This document shows, in pieces, positions 55,660-64,000 of a DNA stretch of 64,000 bases. The stretch's first letter is position 1; every line of letters begins with the position of its first letter. The stretch is from contig NKJD01000002.1 of NCBI GenBank assembly GCA_002256385.1, positions 62,001 to 126,000 on the forward strand, in the 5' to 3' direction. This stretch comes from Flavobacterium sp. BFFFF2 (lineage in GTDB: Bacteria; Bacteroidota; Bacteroidia; Flavobacteriales; Flavobacteriaceae). The position numbers and the translations under genes were made by a program. Below the pieces are notes generated by a model. That model did no database searches. It was given only the letters and a program-made list of their open reading frames with translations, and had not been told where the DNA came from.

Positions 55660-55691
55660 CAAATGTATTGAATTATGTAGTCGAAAGTCAA
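55660..55691 (-). promoter_or_regulatory. predicted Bacteroidota promoter of the dehydrogenase gene
   Basis: On the minus strand TTG (55691-55689) is followed after 21 bp by TACATTTG (55667-55660), matching the -33/-7 consensus. The expected start near 55653 gives a 40-nt leader. Confidence 0.6.
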
Positions 55692-56035
55692 TAGTCGAAA
55701 GTCGAAAATCAAAAGAAGGCAATAGCCAATATCCACAAGGCAATAGTTTTCTTGTTGAAAGTGGAAAGTGGAAAAGTTTCAAGTTTTACCGAACACCAAT
55801 TACAAAAGCAAAAGGTTCAGTTCCCGCAAGGCATAAACCGAGCAAGGCAATAGGCAATAGCCACACGGCAATAGTTTCTTGTGGAAAGTGGGGAAGTTTA
55901 AATTTTATGTTTTCCCCGAACACAAATTACTAAAACCAGATGTTCATTTCACGCAAGACCTCTCCGAGCCCACCCCTATCGCAAAGATACCAATCTGCCA
56001 AACAAGTTTTGATTCCTAAAGTTATAAAATGAAAC
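55680..56035 (-). repeat. interspersed repeat region C, two copies
   Basis: Reverse-oriented copies of the family seen at 22.8 and 30 kb. One is 55789-55832 (sense core GCCTTGCGGGAACTGAAC ... GGTGTTCGG). The other, 55914-56035, includes GGGGTGGGCTCGGAGAGGTC and the long module ending TTATAACTTTAGGAATC. Short runs of AGTCGAAAGTC flank them. No gene supported; the DTD promoter follows. Confidence 0.6.
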
Positions 56036-56080
56036 TCTGAATGAAATTTGAGCAGCGGCAAATTGAGTCGCATATTCCCA

Positions 56081-56088
56081 TACTTTTG
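56081..56088 (+). promoter_or_regulatory. predicted -7 promoter element of dtd
   Basis: TACTTTTG matches TAnnTTTG, 22 bp before the dtd ATG. The nearest -33-like TTG (56063-56065) is only 15 bp away, shorter than usual. Confidence 0.45.
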
Positions 56089-56110
56089 TGCAAAAATAAA
56101 AACATAAATT

Positions 56111-56563
56111 ATGCGGATTCTCATTCAACGCGTTAGTGAGGCGCACGTTAAAGTAGACAATCAAATAGTTGGAGCGATTCAAAAAGGGTTACTCGTTTTA
56201 GTTGGCATTGAAGAGACAGACACCGAAGAAGACAGTGATTGGTTAGCACAAAAAACAGTTGGACTTCGCGTTTTTCCCGACAACATGGGCGTTATGAACG
56301 AATCATTGCTTCAACAAAATGGGCAACTTTTGGTAATTAGCCAATTTACGTTGCATGCCCAAACAAAAAAAGGAAACCGCCCCAGTTACATTCGCGCGGC
56401 AAGACCAGAACAGGCCATTCCATTATATGAACATTTTTTAAAAACTTTAGCAACCCTAACAAAGCAGAAAGTAGCGCGCGGCGTTTTTGGAGCCGACATG
56501 AAGGTTCAATTGATAAACGATGGCCCAGTCACCATTTGGATTGATTCGAAGAACAGGGAGTGA
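56111..56563 (+). CDS. dtd: D-aminoacyl-tRNA deacylase
   Basis: A 150-aa cytoplasmic homodimer-forming enzyme that removes D-amino acids (and glycine misplaced on tRNA-Ala) from tRNA. Family motifs are intact: MRILIQRVSEAHVKVDN at the start, SQFTLHAQTKKGNRPSY with the active-site SQ, and the cis-Pro motif NDGPVTIWID at the end. Length typical. It is monocistronic, bracketed by interspersed repeats on both sides, with a -7 element 22 bp upstream. Confidence 0.95.
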   Translation: MRILIQRVSEAHVKVDNQIVGAIQKGLLVLVGIEETDTEEDSDWLAQKTVGLRVFPDNMGVMNESLLQQNGQLLVISQFTLHAQTKKGNRPSYIRAARPEQAIPLYEHFLKTLATLTKQKVARGVFGADMKVQLINDGPVTIWIDSKNRE

Positions 56564-56829
56564 TTACCACAGTCTGAAAGTCAAAAGTCAAAAGTCGAAA
56601 GTCGAAAGTCTTTTTGTTTCAAGTTTCAAGTTCAAGGTTTAAAGTTTTTTCCGAACATCATTCACTAATGCCAGACAAGCAGTTCCCGCAAGACCTCTCC
56701 GAAGCCCATCCATTCTACGGTTTAAAGCATAAAGTTCAAGGTTTAAAGTTTTTTCCGAACATCATTCACTAATGCCAGACAAGCAGTTCCCGCAAGTCTT
56801 TCCTGTTGCTTCTTTCCTCTTTTCTCTAA
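56564..56829 (-). repeat. interspersed repeat region D, two copies
   Basis: Two reverse-oriented copies share a 39-bp near-identical core: about 56648-56714 (with the GGGCTTCGGAGAGGTC extension) and about 56752-56799. Their cores read CTTGCGGGAACTGCTTGTCT in sense and end in ATGTTCGG, followed by GAACTTTAAACC-like tracts. No gene or terminator recognised. Confidence 0.62.
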
Positions 56830-59100
56830 CTAAGGCTTAATAATCAACACCGACGGAATCGAAGGCAACCACTCTTTTTGCGCATCAATCATGCGTTTCC
56901 AGCTTTCCAAGCTGACCAAGAGCAAATCATTTTGCGCTAAAACATCAGCCGAAAGTGCTGCTCCTGCCTGCTTCTGGATTCGACCTGGATAGCGGCTTTC
57001 CAATGATTTCAAAGCATTATCTAAGGTAAAATTTGATTTTTGGCCCGAAACCAAATCGAAAAGTGCCAAATTAGCGTCATTATTTTCAATGAATCGTTGG
57101 GCGTAATCCATCAAAAATGTGTCACCTTGGCTGTAAATCGGCACACAAATCCGCATTACTTGCTGTAACTCTTTGTCAATTAAAATACCAAGGGGTGTTT
57201 TGGTTTTGGAAATAATCAGGCGGGTACGGTCATCAAAAGGTGAATTCTCAAATAAACCCTCTTTACCCGTAAATTTATCTAATAATCGGTCGGGGTTAAT
57301 GATTCGGGTAGTAAAACCAAGCACTTTACCCAATAAAGTACCTTCAAAAAGCGATTTACCTAGCCCCACCAACACCAAATCGAATTCGCCTTGCATGGCC
57401 GTGTCGGCAATATCCGTTTCAATATCGCCCGTGGCTTTAAACAACGGGTGCATCTGCATGTTCAGTTCTTGAGAAGTAGCCAAAAGTGGCGCAAAAGTAT
57501 CTTTTTCGTATTCTTCCAAATTGTAGGCGTGCATGTCGTCGCTTTGCACCAAATGCATAGCCGTTACCGAACTCTCTTTGGGGTGTTTACGCGTTAAACT
57601 ATGTGCCAAACGGAGCAATGACTTGCCTTTTTCGTTGTTGCCAAAAGACAATAAAATTTTAAAAATGTGCTCATCTTTAGTGGCATCAGGTGCACTCGGT
57701 GATTTTGATTTAAAAATAAAACCGATCAAATCTAAAGCCGGCCCCGTCATAAAAGTGGTCACCAGTGCCATAATCACCATCATCGTGAATATTTTGGGCG
57801 ACAACACACCCAATTCATACCCGATATTGAGCACCACCAACTCCATCAAGCCTCTTGTATTCATCAAAGCGCCGATGGTGAGGCTGTCGCGCCACGTTTG
57901 CCCCACGAATTTGGCGGCCAAAGCACTTCCTAAGAATTTACCTGCCACTGCAACCAAAATAATAAAACCAGTTACTTTCCACAAATACGGATCATTGATT
58001 AGGCCAATTTCGGTGCGTAAACCTGTAAAAACAAAAAACAAAGGCAGCAAAATAATCACCGCGACATCTTCTACTTTTTCAATAAACAATGACCGAAAAC
58101 GGGTCTGATCAGGCATAATCGCGCCCGCCATAAACGCGCCAAACAACGCATGAATGCCAATAACTTCAGTCATATAAGCCGAAACCAACAGCGTGAGAAA
58201 AAAGATAGCAACAACCGGCTTACTCAGCGTTTCACGGTTGGCAAACAAATCGCCCAAGCGTTTTAAAAACGGCTTTACCATGAGCAACATAAAAGCCACG
58301 TAAAAAATGGCTAAACCTATAATATACAGCGAACTAACGAACGAACCTGCTTTTACAATAGCAATAACCGCCGCCAATAAACACCAAGCGGTGATGTCGT
58401 CGGCCGCCGCGCAGGTAATGACAATGGTGCCCAAACGGGTTTTGTGGATGCCGCGTTCTTGAACAATGCGGGCCAACACTGGAAAAGCGGTGATGCTCAT
58501 GGCAATACCCATAAACAAACTAAACGACAAAAACTCGACGTTTTCAGGGGCAAATTGATGGTAAATAAAATACGAAAGCCCAATGCCCATGGCAAAAGGA
58601 ATCACGATGCTGGCGTGGCTAATGACTACCGCGTCATTGGCCTTGTTTTTGAGTACTTTGAGGTCCAATTCCATGCCAATCACAAACATAAAAAGGATCA
58701 GACCAACTTGGCTCAATATTTGCAAATTGCCCAGTGATTCAACGGGAAATAAAGCGGTTTTTAAATCTGGAAAATACAAGCCAAAAAGCGAAGGCCCGAG
58801 CACGATGCCGGCAATAATTTCGCCAATCACCGTTGGTTGGCCAATTTTTCGGAAAATCCATCCAAAGCAACGCGCTACCAACACAATGGTGATAATTTGC
58901 GCCATCAGCAACGCCATCGGGTGCTTAAAATTATGAAAAAGCGACGACAAAAACTGCATCCACTGCGTGTCTTTGCTTGAAGGCAAAATAATGGAACGTC
59001 CCACCTCGAGGGCTTTTCCTTGGCCCACAATCCAGTACATGATGGCAATAAATCCGCCAGTAACTATAAAATAAAACAGCGTGTTTTTCAGATTTCGCAT
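56830..59100 (-). CDS. CPA2-family cation:proton antiporter with C-terminal USP-like region
   Basis: A 756-aa inner-membrane protein. A short N-terminal helix and linker (1-75) precede a Na+/H+ exchanger domain with about 12 helices (about 75-465). Motifs include GEIIAGIVLGPSLFG, the ion-binding-site region ITCAAADDITAWCLLA with its Asp pair, and HALFGAFMAGAIMP. Residues about 485-756 are cytoplasmic and resemble universal stress protein repeats (KILLSFGNNEKGKSLLRLA, VLVGLGKSLF), often seen fused to Bacteroidota CPA2 antiporters. It probably exchanges Na+ or K+ for protons and responds to a nucleotide or stress signal (inference). Monocistronic. Confidence 0.88.
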   Translation of the reverse strand: MRNLKNTLFYFIVTGGFIAIMYWIVGQGKALEVGRSIILPSSKDTQWMQFLSSLFHNFKHPMALLMAQIITIVLVARCFGWIFRKIGQPTVIGEIIAGIVLGPSLFGLYFPDLKTALFPVESLGNLQILSQVGLILFMFVIGMELDLKVLKNKANDAVVISHASIVIPFAMGIGLSYFIYHQFAPENVEFLSFSLFMGIAMSITAFPVLARIVQERGIHKTRLGTIVITCAAADDITAWCLLAAVIAIVKAGSFVSSLYIIGLAIFYVAFMLLMVKPFLKRLGDLFANRETLSKPVVAIFFLTLLVSAYMTEVIGIHALFGAFMAGAIMPDQTRFRSLFIEKVEDVAVIILLPLFFVFTGLRTEIGLINDPYLWKVTGFIILVAVAGKFLGSALAAKFVGQTWRDSLTIGALMNTRGLMELVVLNIGYELGVLSPKIFTMMVIMALVTTFMTGPALDLIGFIFKSKSPSAPDATKDEHIFKILLSFGNNEKGKSLLRLAHSLTRKHPKESSVTAMHLVQSDDMHAYNLEEYEKDTFAPLLATSQELNMQMHPLFKATGDIETDIADTAMQGEFDLVLVGLGKSLFEGTLLGKVLGFTTRIINPDRLLDKFTGKEGLFENSPFDDRTRLIISKTKTPLGILIDKELQQVMRICVPIYSQGDTFLMDYAQRFIENNDANLALFDLVSGQKSNFTLDNALKSLESRYPGRIQKQAGAALSADVLAQNDLLLVSLESWKRMIDAQKEWLPSIPSVLIIKP

Positions 59101-59570
59101 CGGTGGGTGGTTGGGTTTGCTACAAATATGAAAAAAAGTTTGGAAATGGCCACTGCCATGCGGTGTTAATTTTGGGTTAACCCAATTTAAATCGCTTTAA
59201 AATGAATGGCGAGTTTGATTTTTTTGGCAGCAGAACATCAAGGTGCACGAACACATTTAGCGCCCGCTTTCACCTGTATCTTGCCCGTTGGGCAAGGATG
59301 CCGGCTCTATCGGGGCTGTACCGACGAATATTTCCCGCCAAGTGCGCTTTTTATGGTTTGTTAACAGTGGCTATTTGCTGTATATTTGCCCGAATCATTT
59401 AGCATACCCAATGAGCAATCACTATAATCAACAGTTTAGATGAGCAAATGAAATGGCTTTTTCAATAAGCCAAAGTCAAGGCTCATCAAATGGCCAGTGA
59501 CAAGAGCACCATTTTGACAAAGCCAACGAAGCTAGTGATTCATAAAAATTAAAAAACAATATTTTCAGTT
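59101..59570. other. 470-bp divergent spacer before asnS
   Basis: It lies between the antiporter gene (minus) and asnS (plus). The left half, to about 59356, is non-coding, with no motif recognised for the antiporter. The right half has a strong plus-strand promoter (59358-59388) and a 176-nt asnS leader. That leader holds a 10-codon frame (59411-59443) and nested stem-loops: GATGAGC/GCTCATC (59439-59445/59481-59487) outside TGGCTT/AAGCCA (59454-59459/59467-59472). See findings. Confidence 0.55.
59358..59388 (+). promoter_or_regulatory. predicted Bacteroidota promoter of asnS-rpoN
   Basis: TTG (59358-59360) is followed after 20 bp by TATATTTG (59381-59388), a close match to the -33/-7 consensus. 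Expected start near 59395, giving a 176-nt leader before asnS. Confidence 0.65.
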
Positions 59571-61004
59571 ATGAAACGATCCAGTATAAAAGCCTTATTG
59601 GCTTCCTCTGAAAGTGGCATCGAAGTCACGGTAAAAGGATGGGTACGCACCTTTAGAAACAGCCAATTTATTGCATTAAATGACGGTTCCACCTTGCAAA
59701 ATTTGCAATGTGTGGTTGATTTTGAAAATACACCCGAAGCGGAGTTAAAACGAATTACAACTGGATCGGCTTTGTCCGTCACTGGTTTGTTGGTTGAAAG
59801 CCAAGGTGCAGGCCAAAAATATGAAGTGCAAGCCACCCATTTTGAGGTTTTAGGCGATTGTGATGCCGAAAAATTTCCGATGCAACCCAAAAAACACTCC
59901 TTGGAATTTTTACGCGAAAACGCCCATTTACGCGTGCGCACCAACACCTTTAGTGCTGTGATGCGTTTGCGTTCGTTACTCTCGTTTGCCGTGCACAAAT
60001 ATTTTCAAGACCGTGGGTTTTATTATGTACATACGCCCATCATTACGGGCAGTGATGCCGAAGGCGCGGGCGAAATGTTCCGAGTAACCGCCTTACCCTT
60101 TGACAAAACACCACGTACAGAAGAAGGTGCCGTTAATTTTAAAGAAGACTTCTTTGGCAAAGAAACCAACCTCACGGTTTCGGGACAGTTAGAGGCCGAA
60201 ACCTATGCCATGGCTTTGGGTCAGGTATATACGTTTGGCCCCACTTTTAGGGCCGAGAACTCAAACACGTCGCGCCACTTGGCCGAGTTTTGGATGATTG
60301 AACCCGAAGTGGCATTTAACGACCTCACCGACAACATGGATTTGGCCGAAGATTTCATCAAATACGTCATTGCGTATGCCATGGAGCATGGCTCCGAAGA
60401 CTTGGAGTTCCTAGAAAAACGCCTGTTGGACGAAGAAAAAAACAAACCTCAAAACGAACGAAGCCCTATGGCCTTGCTCGAAAAACTGCAGTTTGTGGTG
60501 AACAATGGCTTTAAAAGGGTTTCATATACGGAAGCTATTGATATTTTGAAAAACTCAAAACCAAACAAAAACAAAAAATTCCAATATTCCATTGACGAAT
60601 GGGGGGCCGATTTACAAAGCGAGCACGAACGCTACTTAGTTGAAAAACACTTTGAAGCACCCGTCATTTTGTTTGATTATCCGGCCAAAATAAAGGCATT
60701 TTACATGCGTTTAAACGAAGATGGCAAAACGGTGCGTGCCATGGATATTTTGTTTCCTGGTATTGGCGAAATTGTCGGCGGATCGCAGCGGGAAGAGCGT
60801 TATGACGTACTTGTTGAAAAAATGAAAACCCTCGACATTTCAGAAGAAGAATTGTGGTGGTACTTAGACACGCGCCGCTTTGGAACCGCAGTACACGCTG
60901 GGTTTGGCTTAGGTTTTGAACGTTTGGTGTTGTTTGTAACGGGCATGACCAACATCCGTGATGTAATTCCTTTTCCGAGAACACCACAAAGCGCTGAATT
61001 TTAA
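59571..61004 (+). CDS. asnS: asparaginyl-tRNA synthetase
   Basis: A 477-aa class II synthetase charging tRNA-Asn. The OB-fold anticodon-binding domain (about 15-105; [20 protein letters not shown]) is followed by the catalytic domain: motif 1 region [21 protein letters not shown], motif 2 [21 protein letters not shown] (its length exceeds the AspRS version) and motif 3 [10 protein letters not shown] near the end. Length and motifs are typical. The rpoN gene starts 11 bp after its stop, so the two are cotranscribed. An unusual leader is described in findings. Confidence 0.96.
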   Translation: MKRSSIKALLASSESGIEVTVKGWVRTFRNSQFIALNDGSTLQNLQCVVDFENTPEAELKRITTGSALSVTGLLVESQGAGQKYEVQATHFEVLGDCDAEKFPMQPKKHSLEFLRENAHLRVRTNTFSAVMRLRSLLSFAVHKYFQDRGFYYVHTPIITGSDAEGAGEMFRVTALPFDKTPRTEEGAVNFKEDFFGKETNLTVSGQLEAETYAMALGQVYTFGPTFRAENSNTSRHLAEFWMIEPEVAFNDLTDNMDLAEDFIKYVIAYAMEHGSEDLEFLEKRLLDEEKNKPQNERSPMALLEKLQFVVNNGFKRVSYTEAIDILKNSKPNKNKKFQYSIDEWGADLQSEHERYLVEKHFEAPVILFDYPAKIKAFYMRLNEDGKTVRAMDILFPGIGEIVGGSQREERYDVLVEKMKTLDISEEELWWYLDTRRFGTAVHAGFGLGFERLVLFVTGMTNIRDVIPFPRTPQSAEF

Positions 61005-61015
61005 ACAACTAACCC

Positions 61016-62482
61016 ATGCTTAAGCAGTCGCTCCAACTTAAACTGTCGCAAAAACTTTCGCCGCAGCAAATTCAGTTAATGAAACTGATACAGCTGCCTA
61101 CGCAAGCATTTGAGCAACGTTTAAAAGAAGAGTTGAACGAAAATCCGGCGTTGGAACAAGGGCGCGACGAAGAATTAATGCCCGAGCGTGATGAATTTGA
61201 CAACAAAGACGATTACGACGAGTTTGATGGAAATGATTCCATTAATGCCGAAGAAATCAACATAGACGAGTATTTAAGCAACGACGAAACGCCCGCCTAC
61301 AAATTACATACCAACAACTACTCGGACGACGACGACGAGCGCGAATCGCCTTTTGCGGCCCCTGTAAGCTTTCACCAAGACCTGATTAACCAATTAAACA
61401 CGTTTATTCTTCAAGACGAAGAGCGTGAAATTGCCGAGTTTTTGGTGGGCAGTATTGACGACATGGGTTACATCCGCCGCAGTATTTCCGATATTGTAGA
61501 CGATTTGGCCTTTACACAGTCTATTTATACCGACGAAAAAAAGGTGGAACGTATTTTGCACATCGTGCATGAACTGGAGCCTTCTGGCGTAGGTGCACGC
61601 GACCTGCAAGAGTGCTTGCTTTTGCAGTTGAAACACAAAACACCCACCCAAGCCGTAGAATTGGCCATTGTTGTTTTATTGCATCATTTTGAGGCTTTTT
61701 CAAAAAAACACTACGATAAATTACTCCAAAAGTTAGAGGTCACCACCGATGAACTTAAAAAAGCGATTGCTGAAATTGAAAAGTTGAACCCAAAACCAGG
61801 CGGATCATACGATTCTACTTCCAGAGACATTGAACAAGTAGTACCCGATTTTAGCGTCCGTATTGTTGATGGAGAATTGGAACTCAAACTGAATGGCCGG
61901 AATGCCCCGTCTTTGTATGTGTCTAGGGAATACCAAGACATGATGCAAACCTACAAGGCGGCCCGCGAAAAGTCAAAATCGCAAAAAGAGGCGGTCCAAT
62001 TTATTAAACAAAAACTCGATTCGGCCAAGTGGTTTATTGATGCGGTGCAGCAACGCCAAGAAACGTTATTGGTGACCATGAATGCCATTATGCATGTGCA
62101 ACGCGAATACTTGTTAGACGGCGACGAATCAAAGTTGAAACCCATGATTTTAAAGGACATTACCGACCTCATCGGCATGGACATATCAACGGTTTCACGC
62201 GTGGCAAATAGCAAATATGTGGAAACGCCCTATGGCACCAAACTCATTAAAGAGTTCTTCTCTGAAGCCATGAAAAATGACCAAGGCGAAGACGTATCAA
62301 CCCTCGAAATCAAGAAAATTCTTAAAACAGTAATTGAAGAAGAAAGCAAAAGCAAACCCCTCACCGACGACCAACTTACGGATATCCTCAAACAACGCGG
62401 CTACCCCATTGCACGCCGCACCGTGGCCAAATACCGTGAACAATTGGACATTCCAGTAGCCCGCTTGCGCAAAAAAATGTAA
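61016..62482 (+). CDS. rpoN: RNA polymerase sigma-54 factor
   Basis: A 488-aa sigma-54. Region I is Gln/Leu-rich (LKQSLQLKLSQKLSPQQIQL), region II acidic (about 45-110), the core-binding domain about 120-310, the HTH about 370-400 (KDITDLIGMDISTVSRVANS), and the RpoN box near the end reads ARRTVAKYRE. It recognises -24/-12 promoters and needs an AAA+ activator, such as the one at 19845-21194. Cotranscribed with asnS (11-bp gap). It converges with a lipoprotein gene 10 bp downstream. Confidence 0.96.
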   Translation: MLKQSLQLKLSQKLSPQQIQLMKLIQLPTQAFEQRLKEELNENPALEQGRDEELMPERDEFDNKDDYDEFDGNDSINAEEINIDEYLSNDETPAYKLHTNNYSDDDDERESPFAAPVSFHQDLINQLNTFILQDEEREIAEFLVGSIDDMGYIRRSISDIVDDLAFTQSIYTDEKKVERILHIVHELEPSGVGARDLQECLLLQLKHKTPTQAVELAIVVLLHHFEAFSKKHYDKLLQKLEVTTDELKKAIAEIEKLNPKPGGSYDSTSRDIEQVVPDFSVRIVDGELELKLNGRNAPSLYVSREYQDMMQTYKAAREKSKSQKEAVQFIKQKLDSAKWFIDAVQQRQETLLVTMNAIMHVQREYLLDGDESKLKPMILKDITDLIGMDISTVSRVANSKYVETPYGTKLIKEFFSEAMKNDQGEDVSTLEIKKILKTVIEEESKSKPLTDDQLTDILKQRGYPIARRTVAKYREQLDIPVARLRKKM

Positions 62483-62492
62483 GCCTATTTCT

Positions 62493-63236
62493 TTATTTAA
62501 CAGCTGGCGTAACTTGTTGATAGCCTTCTTTTAACAAAGCCGCTTTGATACCCACAAAATGCAATTCTCCATAAATGATGGCAATTTTTGGGTGGTCATT
62601 TTTTAATACTTCCCGAACGACCAAGCTGTTGCGGTAATCTACAATAATTGTTTTTCTTTTACTCTTCAGTTCTCGATTGATTGGACATTTTGACTTTTCA
62701 TAAAAGGGTGTTTCATAATCGCATGTAGAAAGTTCTAACTTTCCATATTTGTTTTCATATTCAGTGATTAAGTCATTCATAGAACAATCAACATTTAATG
62801 CATTTTTACTATCTAATCCAAAAACACTTACCTGAGGCTGGGACACTAATTCTTTTTTAAACTTCACTTTTTCTTTGTCCTTAAAATAGGAGAGGTAGTC
62901 AGTTTTAGCGTCTTTTGAAAGTGGAACACCAAGTATTTTTCTAATTTTTAACAAAGTAATTGTATCCCGAATAGAAGCTGAATTTGCTTTAATTTGTTCA
63001 TAAAAAAAATAATAATCTAGTGCTTTCAAAGAATCGATTTTCTTATGCACGTCATCATAAAACAACTGAGTGCCGATATGATGCATAGGAATAAAAACAA
63101 CCGATTTATCAGTATTCACAAGGGTTGAAGTTTTAACTTCGTCTGAAAAACCACCTATTTTTTCCATAGCATGATTATAGGCAATATTCTTGCAACTTGA
63201 AAGTAGCAGCAGTGATAAAAAGATAATTTTTTTCAT
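62493..63236 (-). CDS. lipoprotein of unknown function
   Basis: A 247-aa protein with a lipoprotein signal (MKKIIFLSLLLLSSCKNIA, Cys at 15). The body has VFIPMHHIGTQLFYDDVHKK near the start and, near the end, KIAIIYGELHFVGIKAALLKEGY. The HHxG and GExHxxG pattern resembles TraB/PrgY or ChaN-like proteins, where such residues form a putative metal site, but the match is weak. It converges with rpoN. Function unknown. Confidence 0.65.
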   Translation of the reverse strand: MKKIIFLSLLLLSSCKNIAYNHAMEKIGGFSDEVKTSTLVNTDKSVVFIPMHHIGTQLFYDDVHKKIDSLKALDYYFFYEQIKANSASIRDTITLLKIRKILGVPLSKDAKTDYLSYFKDKEKVKFKKELVSQPQVSVFGLDSKNALNVDCSMNDLITEYENKYGKLELSTCDYETPFYEKSKCPINRELKSKRKTIIVDYRNSLVVREVLKNDHPKIAIIYGELHFVGIKAALLKEGYQQVTPAVK

Positions 63237-63289
63237 AATTATATTTATTAGTTATTCAATTATTGTCAGGATTACTGTTTGTAAAAATG

Positions 63290-63319
63290 AAAAATCCAAC
63301 AGGGGTAATCCCTGTTGGA
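63290..63319 (-). terminator. terminator of the 180-aa protein gene
   Basis: TCCAACAGGG (63295-63304) and CCCTGTTGGA (63310-63319) form a 10-bp perfect stem with a T-run on the minus strand (63294-63290). It follows the stop of 63327-63869 and precedes the lipoprotein gene, so the two genes are separate units. Confidence 0.85.
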
Positions 63320-63326
63320 AAACTTG

Positions 63327-63869
63327 TTATCTAAGACCTAATCGAATTGCTTCTAATGCCTGAGTTATAATAATCTCAGCACCAGCCTCTCCAAAAATTT
63401 GCTTTAACCAACAAATCAACTGATACCATCTACATGGCGAATCCGCTTGAAGTCTAGCTGCATACGGGTTGAAATTGCCTGTAGTACCACCAAAAAGTTC
63501 ACTGCCGTCTGATTTCGGATTGTCTTTTTGGACTTTTTGGACATACATTAAAGCCGCCGCCATTTCTTTACCTGCATACGTTTTGATTAACTCCTCGTCG
63601 CTGGTTCCTTTTCTTAAGGACTCATAGGCCGCGTTTAACAAGTTATCGCCTTCAAAGGGCATAGTTGGTGTCCAGGGGCCGCAAACCGTGGTTTTAAAGC
63701 CTTTTAAATCCTTGGTTTCTTTAAAAGGAGGCCGTAAGGAATTTCGAAAACTAACGAATCCCTTGGCCAAAGCCAAGCGGGCGTCTTCTTTGGTAGAAAT
63801 CGTTTTTTGCGCCTGTGCGCCAAAACCAACAAAAATGCTGGTCATCATACAAATAATAAATTTTTTCAT
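63327..63869 (-). CDS. exported protein of unknown function
   Basis: A 180-aa protein with a signal peptide (MKKFIICMMTSIFVGFGAQAQ). The mature part contains TVCGPWTPTMPFEG, a short conserved Cys pair (SPCRWYQLICWL), and an amphipathic C-terminus (IIITQALEAIRLGLR). No enzyme motif seen. Monocistronic with a strong terminator. A periplasmic or secreted location is inferred from the signal only. Confidence 0.6.
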   Translation of the reverse strand: MKKFIICMMTSIFVGFGAQAQKTISTKEDARLALAKGFVSFRNSLRPPFKETKDLKGFKTTVCGPWTPTMPFEGDNLLNAAYESLRKGTSDEELIKTYAGKEMAAALMYVQKVQKDNPKSDGSELFGGTTGNFNPYAARLQADSPCRWYQLICWLKQIFGEAGAEIIITQALEAIRLGLR

Positions 63870-63895
63870 AACTTTGATTTTTCATAAATTTCCTT

Positions 63896-63938
63896 CTCCC
63901 CTCAGGTGCTTTCAGTGTAACCAAAAGGGGAGTTTTTT
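63896..63938 (+). terminator. hairpin with T-run, function uncertain
   Basis: CTCCCCT (63896-63902) and AGGGGAG (63926-63932) pair across a 23-nt loop and are followed by six T on the plus strand. No plus-strand gene precedes it in the window; the next gene leftward runs the other way. It could instead fold in the leader of the 180-aa gene. Confidence 0.35.
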
Positions 63939-64000
63939 ATTCGGGAAATCCACTTAGCCGTTATCTGTCCCGCGTATCAGAGGAACGGTGCACATGATGT

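Overview
The window is chromosomal DNA from a member of the Bacteroidota. I would place it near the Flavobacteriales, but genus is not decidable by eye. Support comes from secreted proteins ending in type IX secretion (T9SS) type A sorting domains, several promoters with the Bacteroidota -7 motif TAnnTTTG, weak Shine-Dalgarno signals, lipoproteins with short signal peptides, and low GC. I saw no rRNA, tRNA or CRISPR array.

Region 1 (143-14930, minus strand) is an exopolysaccharide/O-antigen-type cluster. In transcription order it holds a Wza-like export lipoprotein, a Wzc-like co-polymerase with a decayed kinase domain, a Wzx-like flippase, a glycosyltransferase, a Wzy-like polymerase/ligase, a 792-aa three-domain fusion, a hexapeptide acyltransferase, three more glycosyltransferases, and a WecA-like initiating transferase. 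Upstream of it on the same strand (15089-21194) are signalling genes: a sigma-54-activating response regulator, a FIST sensor protein, a hybrid histidine kinase with an HPt domain, and a lone receiver. The four breaks in this 21-kb block that begin transcription units each carry the palindrome TTCCA-N5-TGGAA. At two of them a sigma-54 -24-like element TGGCNCG lies about 64 bp downstream. I infer a sigma-54 regulon controlling surface polysaccharide.

Region 2 (21400-31400) is accessory. It has a T9SS gene remnant fused to an IS66-type transposase remnant, tandem paralogous lipoproteins, a PAS-LuxR regulator, a 1078-aa leucine-rich-repeat T9SS protein, and about 1 kb of interspersed repeats. 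A 20-bp lux-box-like palindrome occurs upstream of the lipoprotein pair and of the LRR gene, and a variant precedes the regulator itself, suggesting a small LuxR regulon. A SprT-like protein follows.

Region 3 (31400-38100) holds a WKNG-repeat lipoprotein, a sigma factor with a C-terminal membrane extension overlapping an apparently frameshifted outer-membrane protein, RadC, a secreted unknown protein, QueE and mannose-1-phosphate guanylyltransferase.

Region 4 (38144-52993) is a single 4949-aa T9SS giant protein: beta-helix, Ig-like modules, calcium-type metal-binding repeats, fibronectin-like modules and a sorting domain.

Region 5 (53400-64000) is mostly housekeeping: a TonB-like protein, Glu/Leu/Phe/Val dehydrogenase, D-aminoacyl-tRNA deacylase, a CPA2 antiporter, AsnRS with sigma-54 (RpoN), and two unknown exported proteins. 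A possible 10-codon leader peptide and nested stem-loops precede asnS. Interspersed repeats like those of region 2 lie on both sides of the deacylase gene, in the opposite orientation.
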